Assembly (NCBI GenBank): GCA_963969365.1
Contig: OZ017754.1
Location: 2,728,001 to 2,792,000, forward strand
Reading direction: 5' to 3'
Length of the DNA: 64,000 nt
DNA from: Asterochloris sp. CNOR1
Taxonomy: Eukaryota > Chlorophyta > Trebouxiophyceae > Trebouxiales > Trebouxiaceae
Positions 34,201 through 45,283 of this stretch are shown here, piece by piece; the first letter of the stretch is position 1; each line of letters opens with the position of its first letter. The notes below the pieces were generated by a model. It did not search any database. It was given only the letters and a program-made list of their open reading frames with translations, and was not told the origin of the DNA. Position numbers and translations under genes: made by a program.

Positions 34201-36244
34201 TTCTTCGAGATCTCCAACAAGCACCGCAAGCTGACGTGGATGTACGCGCTGGGCACCGCGCACCTGCGGGGGTCCTTTGATGCAAAGCCCATTGAGCTCG
34301 TCCTTACCACCTTCCAGGCAGCCATCCTGCTGCTCTTCAACACAGGTGGGGCCGTGCTGGGTTGTCACCATCATGCATTGCAGGCTGAGTGGCCATCCTG
34401 CCGCTGTTGAGCCTTAAACTAGGTGGCTGAGCATGTCGCTGACACAGTGCCCCCATCGATGCCCTGCAGATGACATGCTGAGCTCAGAGAGGTGCAGGAG
34501 TAATTCGTTGGCCCTTTGGGCTGTTCCCTGGGCAGAGACACTGTAGTTGACACTCCCCTGTTGCCGCCCTGCAGACGATGCGCTGAGCCAAAAGCAAATG
34601 TGGCAGTTGCGCACTGGCCCTCCCCTAAGCTGAGGCACAGCAGCTGCCTGTACCTGACACACTGCTACCTTTGCGCCCTGCAGACGACATGCTGAGCTAC
34701 AATGAGGTGCGGGAGCGGGTGAACCTCCCTGACGATGACATCATGCGCCTCCTTCACTCCCTGAGCTGCGCCAAGTACAGGATCCTGAACAAGGCTCCCG
34801 TCAGCAAGACCATCAGCAAGACTGACACCTTCAGCTTCAACAATCGCTTCACAGACAAGATGCGGCGCATCAAGGTGGGGCTATGGAAGCCCGCGGTTGA
34901 CATCGTGCGCGAGCCTCAACGTCAGGCTCAAAGCTCAGAGCTGTATGCCTGGTGTGGCATCCATATGAGCAGCTGTGAGCTCATTTGGTTGCAGTCACAG
35001 CTGTGCCTGACGCTGTGCTTGTCATTCAGTCTGAGAACTCATGCTTAACAGCAGGTTGGCCTGCTGCAACTTATCGAAGGTCGATAAAGGAGTGTTGTGT
35101 GCTGCCCACCATTTTGAGCTTCATTATCAAACTTTGACACTATCAGGCTTCACACGAAGCTGGAGTGCTGCGCACAATAGAGCATGATTTGCCCGAGCTG
35201 CACCCCTTGAGTGCTGCTGCAAATTATTATGGCCTTGATGGGTAGCACTCGCTGCATCCTGGTGCTCCTTACAGCTGCCTGCAGGCATATGCCATGGCTG
35301 CCTGCAGATCCCCCTGCCCCCTGTGGACGAGAAGAAGAAGGTGATTGAGGACGTCACCAAGGACCGGCGCTACTCCATCGACGCGGCCATTGTGCGCACA
35401 ATGAAGTCCCGCAAGATGATGCAGCACCAGCAGCTCACCATGGAGGTGGTGCAGCAGCTAAGCAGGATGTTCCAGGTGGGAGCCTAGAACATTGTGGTTG
35501 GGCCTGATTGTGCAAAAAGGGAAGACACACAGCTGAGGGTGGAGGAGGAGGAGCAGCTGTCTAAAGGGTTCCACACATGAGAGCTCGGTGGTTGATTGTG
35601 GTGGGGCGTCCTTGAATGCTGGTGCAGCACCCCAGACATGGTGCAGCAGTATGCCAAAGATGTTCCAGGTGAGGGCAATGAGTACCTGATGGGGCAGCAA
35701 GGCTGTGCAGCCGGTGCAACGCCTGGATGGGCGTTGTTGCAGCATCTGAGCAGGCCATTCTGATGGAACAGGAGCAAACAGGGGGGCCAGCAAGGCTGTG
35801 ATAACTTGTGAACTGCCTGGGTGGGTGCCTGTGCAGCAGCTGGCCATTCAACGAGCAGTGAGCGCTTGATGGCACAGCCAGGCAGTGCAGTGAGAGCAGT
35901 GCCTGGTTGGGTGTCATTGCAGTAGGTCGGCAGGATGGTCCAAGTTGACAGGCCGTGCATTGTTTAGTGCATGAGCTTGAGTGGTGAGTTCCCAGCTGTG
36001 AAGCAGATGGACTCACCTCCTGCAGCTGTCAGACCAGGTCTTGCTGTGCTGTGAGCTGTAGAAGAGGCTGCATAACGCTTCCTCCTCTAAGCCTTTGTTT
36101 GCCCTCACCTTGCTAATCACCACAGTCTGCCCCGCTATGCAGGCTGACTTCAAGCTGATCAAGAAGAGGATAGAGGACCTCATGCAACGGGAGTACCTGG
36201 ACCGGGATAGAGACAACCCGAACATGATCCGCTACCTTGCTTGA
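28270..36244 (+). CDS. CUL1: Cullin-1-type scaffold of an SCF ubiquitin ligase
   Basis: Scaffold joining SKP1/F-box substrate receptors to the RBX1 RING. Seventeen exons join without a frame break into 746 codons plus stop: 28270-28320, 28518-28600, 28830-28929, 29478-29596, 29807-29868, 30129-30253, 30540-30704, 31074-31208, 31608-31785, 32152-32354, 32877-32973, 33390-33508, 33784-33924, 34144-34345, 34684-34874, 35308-35475, 36143-36244. The length matches plant CUL1 (about 740 aa). Landmarks: [16 protein letters not shown] near the N-terminus, [12 protein letters not shown] and the cullin homology region, and the C-terminal winged helix with the neddylation site [10 protein letters not shown] in exon 16. 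The end NMIRYLA matches the usual YLA terminus. The exon 6 end is chosen at 30253 (gtg|gtgggc); 30250 is possible. Introns hold many exon-edge duplicates, listed separately. Confidence 0.95.
29067..29435 (+). repeat. 67-bp minisatellite in cullin intron 3
   Basis: 'ctgct(g/t)a(g/t)caggca' recurs at 29126, 29193, 29260, 29327 and 29394, an exact 67-bp period, with 'gtctgctg(g/a)aggcagc(t/a)tgtc' in each unit and a degraded unit at about 29067. Units are 85-95% alike by eye. Confidence 0.9.
31445..31610 (+). repeat. Degenerate extra copies of cullin exon 9 start
   Basis: Exon 9 (31608) begins [18 protein letters not shown] diverged copy at about 31499 reads [16 protein letters not shown], 109 bp upstream, and a shorter one at about 31446 reads MFSLFTETP after a tgcag. 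Neither is needed for the 746-codon frame, so I read them as decayed tandem copies, possibly cryptic exons. Confidence 0.75.
31990..32070 (+). repeat. 35-bp direct repeat in cullin intron 9
   Basis: 'ggtccgtgcagtcaaacctt' plus 'gcacaagctggtt' occurs at about 31999 and again at about 32034, identical over some 33 bp. Confidence 0.85.
34461..34715 (+). repeat. Triplicated acceptor plus exon start (cullin exon 15)
   Basis: 'ccctgcag' followed by a near copy of the exon 15 start occurs at 34470 (atgacatgctgagct), 34575 (acgatgcgctgagc) and 34684 (acgacatgctgagct, the used copy). Periods are 105 and 109 bp. The first copy also keeps the 'gaggtgc(a/g)ggag' that follows. Confidence 0.88.
35440..35960 (+). 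repeat. Copies of the cullin exon 16 end and donor
   Basis: The exon end 'ggatgttccag|gtggga' (35475) recurs as 'agatgttccag|gtgagg' at about 35670 (about 194 bp on). More degraded blocks containing 'tgcagca(t/g)ctg' and 'gccattc' lie near 35740, 35835 and 35925. Confidence 0.7.
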
Positions 36245-37598
36245 TCAGTGGCCAGCGGGACTGCAAGCCAGCCAGCCTTGTAGTGAATGGTGGCAGTGCA
36301 TACAGTTGGCAAATCTTTGTGCTGCTGTCGCTCTTATGGCCATGAGCCCGAGTGCCCCGCAGCATTCCTGTATTTGCCTGCTCTCCAGAACCCAGCATGA
36401 ACAGCACTTTGAACAACACTGTAGTGGTGCACACTTAGTAAATCAGCCCTGCTCAAACCGTGATACAGGATAGGCGTGAGAAGGCGCAGCAGAACAGGAG
36501 TGGCCACATTGTTGAGGTGTTTCTGACCCCAGGCTTGCAGGGCATACTGCGGCTTGCATGCTCCCTTAGTGTATAGGTGGTCACAGTAATTGTGGGTAAG
36601 CACCACCTCATGCTGCCCATTGAGCCGCATGCAGATCCAGAGCGGTTCGTTGTCCAACTCTTGGGACAGTATGCAAGGGCTGAGCTGTGGTGCAGAGGCA
36701 CGTCTGGAGACTGGCTTGAACTGCGTCAATCATGCAGCATACACAAGCCACTCCCGCTGCCCAGCTGCACAAGCCACAAACAAAGATGCTTCTGATTTGT
36801 CGTCATGACACAGCAAGCAGCAGTCTGCTGCCAATGTGTATTGACGTCACAGATGCTTCTCCAGTGTTGCTTGTTGTTGCGCGAAGGTGTCAATGTCCTC
36901 AAAAATGGATTTCCAGATGATCTGCAAGGTACAGTCACACACAGAGAAGCTGCACTAAGCCTGGCCATGGCATCTGTGCTCTTGTCTAACATGAGAGTAC
37001 TGCATCCCACAAAACCCTGCTGAAGGCATCTTTGGCTGCTGGCAGGCGTCCAAGCATAGAGCTGTGCGGAAAGGACAATGGTCCGGTGTACATGGCAACA
37101 GCTCTGGAATTGATTGACACGGTCAGCAGCACAGCGCTGCAGCCCCACAAGTGCAGAGCCATGACAAGACTGCCAAAAGCTGAAGACATCAGAGGAGGTA
37201 GGAGGGCACCAAGATACCTGTTGAGCAGGCGCCTACTTCTGGCCTCTGGTGCTTGCACAGCAGCCCGCCCATCATGCTGTGGTTCTCACAGCAACGCATG
37301 CAGGGGCTAATTCATGAGAGCTTGGAGATCGAGGGCAGAAGAGCAGCCCTCTCCACTTCTCTGTTGGAGCCAGCTGTGGAACATGTCCCGTTTCCTTCTA
37401 TCTGCAGCTTTTTGCTGTGTGATGCCGTGTTTCAGCGTGCTGCAATGAGGCATAGGCACCTGACTTGAAGGCTTGGGGACCACCATCCATGCCTTCCGAA
37501 GAGGTGACCAGCCTGCCCGGCGTGCAGCTGATACACGTGCATGCCAACCTGTTTGCAAGCAAACAACAAGCAACAGTGGTGCAGTAATCTGCTCTTTG
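36245..37598. other. Unresolved stretch between cullin and acyltransferase
   Basis: Plausible but unrecognised coding fragments exist on both strands. Plus: VNVLKNGFPDDLQ with donor at about 36929, and 37046-37198 (GRRPSIELCGKDNG... ending before gtaggag). Minus: a 100-residue open stretch at 36334-36680 (QHEVVLTHNYCDHLYTKG). I could not join them into a gene. They may be a decayed gene or a mobile-element remnant. Confidence 0.35.
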
Positions 37599-39868
37599 AT
37601 GAAGGAGTCCACCCCAAGCATGCTGGTGCTTCAGAGCCCCACATTTTCACAAACAGAGGGCGTCCTGCTCCTGCAGGATACCCTGTATGACCCCTTTCGC
37701 CGCCATGATGCGTATGGCTGCATGGGCCAGGGCCCACTGCCTCTACGGGAAAGCATGCGCCTTGCGCTGGCAGCGGTCTTCGTGCTTCCTGTAAAGGTGC
37801 GCCCACCTGACGCAGCCTGCAAAGCACTTGGGTGGCCCCAGCATGGCTGTCTCCACTCTCTGCCACTGCTGTCCAAGCGACAAGTTGCAAGCCCTGCCTG
37901 CGCAGGTTGTGCTTTTTTCAGAGCGTGTCTGGATTTTTGGCTGTCCGGATACTGGAGGAGCCAGTGCTACCTCTCATGCCCACACAACATGTCTGCATAT
38001 CCAAGAGTGTAGCATTGGTTTGCCTCCCATGCATCTAGAAACACTCCAGAGCGACAGTCGCTTGATGCCTGCAGATAGTGGGCAGCCTTGGCTGCCTGGT
38101 GGCGTGCTACCTCTCATGCCGAGCCTCCTTTCTGGTGCCCAGACGGAGGCGCCCAGCCTTCGTGGCGGCCGCCTGCAAGGGCTGCATGCGCTGCTGCCTG
38201 TTTTGCCTGGGCTTCTGGCGGGTGGAGTGGCGCCGGCTGCCCCCCAAGGCCCAGCATGCAGAGCATGCTGCCCACGCTGGGGCACGGCCAGGTGGCATCG
38301 TGTCTAACCACTGCAGCTGGATAGACATTCTGGTGAACACGACTCGCTACTTCCCAAGCTTTGTGGCGCGGGATAGCACTGCCGACCAGCTCCTGGTTGG
38401 CCTCATCAGGTGAGCAGTGGAGAATGAAATGACAGGTCAGAGCTGCACCTGCAGGCAGCTGTAGCTGGCATGTGTCTGACAGCATAGCCACTTTACATTG
38501 TTCCCATGGTTCTCTGGCTGGCTCTGGAGTTGATCTGCTGACTGACTGGTGCCTCCTGCCTGCAGCAAGCACATGGGCTGCATCTATGTCAACCGGGACA
38601 ACAAGACGGCTGGCCAGCAGGTGAGCCACAATTTGGCCCTGTCAGAACCACCTTTAAGGGACACTAAGATGGTAGGCCAGCAGGTGAAACACTTCCTGAA
38701 CCTGTCAGATATACTGCCCTGTCAAGCCATGCAAGGTTTCCATTGTAGTCTGTAGCTTTGTTCGGAGTGTGTGTCGGGCAAGCAGCCAGGGCTGCCCTGC
38801 TCGTCCAGGCCACCAGGCGAGGTGACCTCCACGCTGTGCAGGGCATCTCGGGAGCAGTCAAAGCTCGCATGCTGGCTGTGGCTGCTGGGCACACAGACCT
38901 CAGGCCCATGCTGCTGTTTCCAGAGGTGGGCCCGTCCTATGCGCATGTGCTTGCCTGCACATGAGACGCTGGCGCAGCCAGCGCTGTCAGCATGCATCAG
39001 GGCTGCATCTGCTGGCAGCGACAGCGCCGTATGTGCCTTCCGTAGCCCAGTTGTGGCAGCAGCATCCATGGGACAGAATTGTACCTGGGATGTCCGCTGT
39101 GGCAGTGCTCTGTCCACGCTCTCGACAATGCAGGCTTTTTTGGTTGCAGCATGCACCTGTTGCATGTCCTCCATGCCCTCGTTGCTCCGCAGCCAGCACC
39201 TGTTTCTCCACCTGCGTTGCCTGCTGTAGCAGCGCTGCCTGTGCCTCCTGTAGAGCTCGCCACACAGCAGCAACAGGCAGCTGCTCTGATCCTGCTAAGT
39301 CCATAGAGAAAGAACCTCTGCCCTGCCTGCAGGGCACAACTACCAATGGCAGCTATCTGCTGCCCTTCAAAACTGGGGGCTTCCTGGCTGGAGTGCCGGT
39401 ACAGCCTATCATCCTCAGATATGGACATGTGAGGCATCCTGGCTCTTGTATGGGTGTGCTGCTGGGCCATACAGAATGTGCTCACTGAGACCTCATGTAA
39501 TGACCTGCAGGGGCGCCTGTCGCCTTCCTGGGAGTCAATCAGTGCTCCCCGCCACATCTTCCTGACACTCTGCAATTTCCACAGTGTCACTGCTTTTGAA
39601 CTGCCCCTCTATCAGCCCTCCCCTGCTGAACAGTCTGATCCCGTCCTGTATGCTAAGAACGTGCGCGAATACATGGTGAGCGTAGCTTGCCAGGCTGCAT
39701 TGTGCACCGCAAGGACACAAGGCCTTACTGCTGCTGTCTTCTGTGCTGCAGCTCAGCTACCAAGAGGCAGCACCACTGAAGCCCGCGAGTGCCACTTATG
39801 AGGACAAGCGGGCTTACCACCAGCTGCTGAGAGATGAGACGGTCCCAGTAACCAAGAAGACCGACTGA
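37599..39868 (+). CDS. Lysophospholipid acyltransferase (LPEAT/LPCAT-like, PlsC family)
   Basis: Transfers acyl groups from acyl-CoA to lysophospholipids in the ER, remodelling membrane lipids. Exons joining in frame to about 380 aa: 37599-37796, 38075-38409, 38566-38620, ~38749-38925, 39333-39428, 39511-39675, 39752-39868. Motifs: an N-terminal DPFRRHDAY box typical of LPEAT proteins; the catalytic HX4D as NHCSWID in exon 2; FPEGTTTNG split across 38925/39333; VPVQPIIL after it. Hydrophobic segments occur in exon 1 (RLALAAVFVLPV) and early exon 2 (GCLVACYLS). No EF-hands are seen, unlike LPEAT2. The start is the first ATG in the open frame before DPFRRH and could lie further upstream. The exon 4 acceptor is my least certain junction. 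Confidence 0.85.
38600..38705 (+). repeat. Duplicated donor of acyltransferase exon 3
   Basis: 'ggccagcag|gtga(g/a)' with flanking 'cctgtcag' occurs at the exon 3 end (38620) and 64 bp later (about 38684). This is a copied 5' splice site inside the intron. Confidence 0.7.
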
Positions 39869-40019
39869 CAAGCAGCTTGTTTTGACATACTCATACTATG
39901 AGGTGATCATCAAATAATGAAATACAGGCATGAATGTGATTCACAGCAAAGGCTGACAAGCAAATCAGCAGGGTGACCATCAAAACACTACCGACAGGCA
40001 TGAAGGTCAGGGCAGGGAT

Positions 40020-40999
40020 CTATTCTCGGAACATTTTGACCATCAGGTGTCTAGGGCGTAGACTGTGCCTTATGATGGTCCACCATGGATCTGAATCCAC
40101 CACGTCAAAGCCTGACTTGAGATACAGGGCCTGGGCAGCAGGGTCTGCCTGCTGGACGTGCAGGCTGATGCCCGGCAGCCCTGCCTCTTGGCAGACCAGC
40201 TCACAGGCACGGATGAGGAGCATGGCTATTCCAATCCTGTAGGGCACAGGCTTCTCCACTTTTGAGTCCTGATCCTGCCTGAGACTTGTGTCAATTGCAG
40301 TGTCGCCCATGCAGGCGCAGAGGTGCACCTTTGGTGTGCTAGACTTGTGGTCATGTTGCTGAGGTATGCCAGGTTACCAGGGGGCTCCAGCGTTGCAAAG
40401 CTCTCTCTTCCCGTCTCGTTGAAGGCTAAACTGACCAGGCCAACCAACTGGTGGTGGCCTGGCCCAGGCACACTGGCCTCTTCAGAGTCCAGCTGTGCAT
40501 GTTCTGTACGATGGCAGGCTGCCACCAGCATGACAGCGTCTGGTGGGGCCTCTAGCTGGTCTCTCACAAACTCCCTGGAGTGGGCAGCCAAGGCATCAGA
40601 TGGTTTTCAGCCATGCGTGGCATGGCCAGACTGGTGCTCACTGCACGTCTAAAAACGTTGGGGACTCAGGCCGGCCAGCAAACCCTTGGGTCAGCATGAG
40701 AGTCGCTGCGGCCTGCTGGCGCTCTTCCAGCGGAGCTGCCGATGTGAGGCCGCATGCCAGCTCTGCCTGCAGCAGGTGTATCCATTGCACATGCCGGAGA
40801 CTTGGTGAAAGCTTGTGCTCAAAATTACTTGCAAAACTGTCCCGTCCACATGGTGGTGGACTGCATTTGAAGCAAACCACTGCCTGGGGATCCTCTTCCT
40901 CCTCAGAGCCTGAGCAACTGGCACGTAGAATGGTGGAGATGTGCGAACCACCATGAAGATGTTGCTCAGATCACTAAGTGGTGAGGATGAGGTCTGCAT
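40020..40999 (-). CDS. GNAT-family N-acetyltransferase
   Basis: An acetyl-CoA-dependent N-acetyltransferase, possibly plastid-type by its shape. The last exon (40020-~40252) carries the acetyl-CoA-binding helix start IGIAMLLIRACE and the ADPAAQALYLKSGFDVV motif B region, ending MVKMFRE with the stop at 40020-40022. The preceding exon (down to about 40331) gives VGLVSLAF and GNLAYLSNM, the beta4/motif A strand. Joining at AG|G gives an RxGIxM core. Further upstream, QAELACGLTSAAPLEERQQA (about 40680-40800) and a Pro-rich FYVPVAQALR segment (about 40900-40940) look like N-terminal exons. The start is uncertain. It converges with the acyltransferase, 151 bp away. Confidence 0.75.
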
Positions 41000-41419
41000 G
41001 TCGCGGTCAATGCAGGGCCCTGACCTAGCCAGCGAAACATTGATGTGCTTGACTGCATTCCATCTGGCGCACCCTTTGGCACATATTCAGGACGCACTCA
41101 CATGCACCACCAGTTCAGACACCATCTTGCCAGGACGGACAGTCAAGTTTTTGATTGAGACCCAGCTTAGCCACAGCATGCACACTCGATTAACAAGAGT
41201 GTTCCATCCCTGTCCTGGAGCATGTGGACGTCAGGTGTTGCAGCATCTTTGCAATGGTGAGTGCCTCTGAGTCCTGGAGATATTGGCTGTCAAAAGGCCT
41301 AGTCCCGCCTGCCAGGGCTAAGATCATAGATCCGCCCTGTGTGTGCCTGCGCACACTGCAGATGCTACTGCTACACTCATGCAAAAAGGGCGTGCACACT
41401 TTTGATCACCACTCTGCTG

Positions 41420-43240
41420 CAGGCGCTACATCTGTGGCACAGGCATGACATCAATGGCAGGCCTCTGCCCATGGAGCTGATTGATAGGCGGGCTGGAGAT
41501 AAACCTGCGTGCTACAACAACAAGCTGTTCTCAGCTAATAAGCCCAAGCCAGGGGGAGACCATGCTTTCCCACGCATGACAGCCTCGAGGCACAGTATGA
41601 GTCCTCCTACAAAACGTAAGCCAACCCTTGCATTGGTCTGACATGGTGAAGCTGTCCTTGCATCAGCTTTGTCAATGTAGCTGGAGAGCTCAATGTACAA
41701 TTTCAGTGCCAATGTGGGCTCCCTGTTGTCAGCAGCTCAGGATTTGCTTCCCAACTTCGCGACCCATAAGAACACACACATGGCCAGGGTCTCCAGCAGG
41801 GAGCTCGCATGGGTGAGCTGGCAACATTCTCTTGTTGCTGTTTGAGCTGGCAACACATCTTTTGTTGCTGTCACCTTGTTGCTTAAACCCTTTCATGCTG
41901 ACTTCCTGATATATGCAGGGGCCAGTGAGATGGAGTCTCGCCTCAATGCCATCTGGAAGATGGATCACCCCATGCATAAGGGCATATGGGAACACCATGA
42001 AGACTTACGACTTGGCAGCAAAGATGGCACGCTGCCGTGGACAGAGCTCCTATTCTGTGCTGAGAGGCCTGCTGTCTGTGCCAGCAGAGCTGATGGCACG
42101 TGGACCCTTCAGCAGCACTGATGACCTCCTCAAAGAGGTAACAGACCCATCTTGCCTGGCACGGGCTGTAGCATTTGGCATTGCATGAATTCATGCCCTT
42201 CTATCGTGATGCAGGTGCAAGCTTGCATGGATGATAAACATACTAGGGACGTGACATCAGAAATGCAGCCGCTTTGCTTGATTGGCAAGGAGATGCGGGC
42301 AGCCTTCTGGAGAGGTCAGTACTTTTACCCGCATAGTGATCATCGCCATTGCGATAGCGGCGGAGGCCGCATCAGAAGCTTGCTAGTTGCCTAGTGAGCA
42401 AAGCTCACAGCGTGCGCCAGTACGCACTACGCTAACGCCAGCGTTGCCAAAGTGATCAATTTGACCCTTGTATGTGTCAAGGATGCAGGTTGGGCAGAGA
42501 TTGCGTGGCGTTTGGAGAATGACATTGATCCAAATGACCGAGACTCCTTCTTTGATCACTGCGAGGAGTGCATGCCTGACTTCATCAAGCTTGTCAACCA
42601 AAATGCCCCAGAGCATGATAGGCTTTTTAGGGGCATGGTGGAGGCGTTTGGGAGGCTTGTCAGGTGAGCATTGCTTTTGTCGTCTGAGGTGGTACCGTTG
42701 GGTACTCTTCTTCTACCTCTGACTTTGATCCAACTGAATTTATTTGATGAAGATTCAGACCCAGCTCACCTTGCCATGTATGCAGGAGTGACAACTATGG
42801 ACGGTTTGAAACTCTCAAGCCAAGCACTACTGCTGTGGACCCTAATCAGGCCAGAGAGATGTTGGACTTCAGGATGCAGATAGAGGAGGCACAGTCTGTT
42901 CATGAGAGTCTTACTGTGATGAGCGGTAAGCTTACGGTGCTCATTGACCAGGACAGATGCCCCTGGGGTGTGACGCTGAGCAAACCACAACATAGTGTCC
43001 TTTTGGCACTGTTTAGAGCACCACTGCAATTATCGCCATGCGGCGATGCGGCAAAGGCCACAACAGAACTCATGCCATGCCATGACTGCAGGAGACAGAG
43101 GACAGGAGGCGTCCTTGCTTGGTCTTCATGCCAAGCAGCAGCATTTCTGAGGGGGATATCGAAGCAGCTGTGGGAGATGTGGATCTGGTTCCTCAACAAG
43201 AAACGTTGAGCATGATTTTGCAAAGTAAATGGTCTTGGTC
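41420..43240 (+). CDS. Unrecognised spliced gene, plus strand
   Basis: Exons with good splice sites but no family I know: about 41420-41600 (ALHLWHRHDINGRPLPMELI), about 41920-42138 (DLAAKMARCRGQSSYSVLRG, FSSTDDLLKE before gtaaca), 42215-42316 (MDDKHTRDVTSEM), 42488-42664 (WAEIAWRLENDIDPNDRDSF), 42787-42926 (NYGRFETLKPSTTAVDPNQA) and a last exon from 43092. The exons are acidic and helical, with no visible signal peptide. The first exon and the terminal frame are unresolved: one reading stops near 43151, another runs to about 43240. It sits beside the accessory island, so a mobile-element origin is possible but unsupported. Confidence 0.45.
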
Positions 43241-43739
43241 TGCTTTACATATGCCCCACATACAAGATGCCAGCTGCACCTTGCAGAACATGGCTGACAG
43301 GCTTGGACAACACAAAACACCTGCAGCTGCCTCAGGTCCAGTGATGCAAGATGTGAGTGGGCATGATGAGGTGAGACTGCTTGATGCTTGTGTTCCTGTC
43401 CTATTCCCCATTCTCAGCATGTGCATTGATTTTGCTGCGGGTTGGAGCTGTTGACACCGTTGTTGATTAACACTCTCGGTGCTGGCCGCCACGCCTGCTT
43501 CCATGCGTCTTAGCCAGTGCAACTATGTTCAGATCATCTTACATGGGAAGCATGCCAACCCAAACAACATCGGCAAGCCTTCACAGCAAACCTCGGCCTG
43601 GTCGTTCCGCCAAACAATTCATGAGGCAAAGAAACACAATCATAGCAATGCTGGTCAGAAATTCACGGTGTACGGCACAAAGCCCATGCCTAGTGCTCCA
43701 GGAGATGCATGTGCTCATACGAAGCCTAAACATTGAGAG

Positions 43740-44688
43740 TCACTCTGTAATGAAAATTCCACGCAGGGCCTCGCATGGGGCCTGGCAGCTCGTCGTGTGA
43801 ATGTCAGCAAAGATGTCTGATAAGGACCCTAGCACGTACTCTGTGAGCGACATGTTTATATCAGGGATATCAAATTCATCTACAGACAGTTCTCCTGAAG
43901 CAAGCAGATAGTCCCCTGAACGGGGCAGCTCTATACTATCGCCTTCAGGGGCATCCACAAAGTAAGCGAGGTGAGTGCTGCTGTTGCCGCCTTGCACGTG
44001 CATGTGTGACATAGTGACGTCGCCAAAATCAGGCACCGCTGTAAAGAGAACGTCAAGATTGGTAAGCGTAACGTTGAACACTACATAGTCCAAGTAGAAT
44101 GCAAGCGATACGTCTCCGAACTTCGGCAAGGACTGCAACAGTTTGCGCGAGGCTGGAGCTGCTGCATCAGAAGTGTTGGTAGGCGTGGAGGAAGGTAACA
44201 ACAAGGCTGCTGCCGCTGCAACTGTTGGAGTCCGTGCCGCATCTGCTGCATATTGTTGTCCATAATTGTAGGAGGGATTGCAAAAGGCCTCAATGGCTGT
44301 GTTTACGACGGTGTAGATCTGTTGGTCATAGATGTATTGGGTGGGAGGGTCCCCGGAATACCGGAAAGTCGTCGCAACACGGGCCTTCTGGTGGACAGCA
44401 GGTGCTGCCGTTGACGCCGTTGCAGCCAGACAATGACCCTTGCGCTGATGTGCATGGCAGCAGATCCTGGCCGACAAAGGTCGAGCAGAAACAATGGGGA
44501 CCTCCAGATGCGCACCTGCCCGGTATATTCTGGTCCTTTACTGCTTGTGCGAAACAAGCCTGTCCGCATGCTGCCCGCGAGGGGTCCATTGGCAATGTCA
44601 GTGTTTGTATGAAGACATGGGCGTGTGAGGTGAGCGCTTGAAGCCACAGGATGGATGCCGCCAGTAGTACGGCGCATCTGCAACACAT
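43740..44688 (-). CDS. Secreted CHRD-domain protein with an apparent frameshift
   Basis: Starts at 44688 with a signal peptide (MCCRCAVLLAASILWLQA). A Cys-rich segment follows (CCPPEGPCC). Then a low-complexity linker with SRKLLQ and a CHRD-like module: DVTMSHMHVQGG and the terminal FADIHTTSC...EALRGIF match the family's HIHxG and VHT...GEIRGQ signatures. The stop is at 43740. The first ~95 codons and the rest are in different frames. The shift lies around 44365-44395 (ttccggtattcc) with no visible intron; a one-base indel would restore continuity. It could be an assembly error, a real pseudogene or an unusual intron. The role is presumably extracellular/cell wall; CHRD proteins are often of unknown function. 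Confidence 0.65.
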
Positions 44689-45283
44689 CGAGGCAACAAG
44701 GTGATAGGGGTAAGATGATAGGGGCAAGATGGACTTCACGGCTAGGTTTACAGCTGCATTGCCCCGAAGTAGAAAGCTGTGGAGTCTTGAACGTTGCGTT
44801 GGGCAGGGTGTGTACAACTCACTTGAAGTCTGGCATGATCGGTCGTGGTGCCACTGCAAAGCCTCGCAACGTTGCGCGTTAATGATCTGATTTGAGCTCC
44901 TGCATGGCAGCCACGTCAGATTCAGAACATTCTCAAAGGATGCAAAGCCCTGACTCACAAGACAATCCACTGCTAATCAGTGTTACCAGATCTCTCTCAC
45001 CTGGTGCGGTACAAAGTCTGCTGTGTTGATGTCTTGCTTTGGTCTGCTGGCTTCGGCCCTGCTTGTGCCGGGGAGACTGATGTGTTATTCTGATAACCTA
45101 TAATAAGCCATGTAACACCCTGCGACAAGGCGTGAAACTTAAAGGCCTGCTTCGCGGCAGAACGCAGTCATGGTGCTCATGCCCATCGTAAGACTTCTTG
45201 AAAGTGTTTGAAGTTCTATCAATGAGCTTAGGCCTGTGTGCCTACTTAGAGCTTTTCAATCTCAGTCCATAGGAAAGCAGGCT
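44689..45283. other. Intergenic region with a small inverted repeat
   Basis: AT-richer spacer between the divergent CHRD and HUH-like genes. It includes gttat-tctg-ataac near 45084, a 5-bp inverted repeat, and 'cctataataagcc' just after. This is a plausible promoter region for both genes. No ORF seen. Confidence 0.4.

Noticed and set aside
28270-36244. Cullin-3 or -4 identity
   Set aside because: Length (746 aa) and the [16 protein letters not shown] segment fit CUL1; no CUL4-type N-terminal extension.
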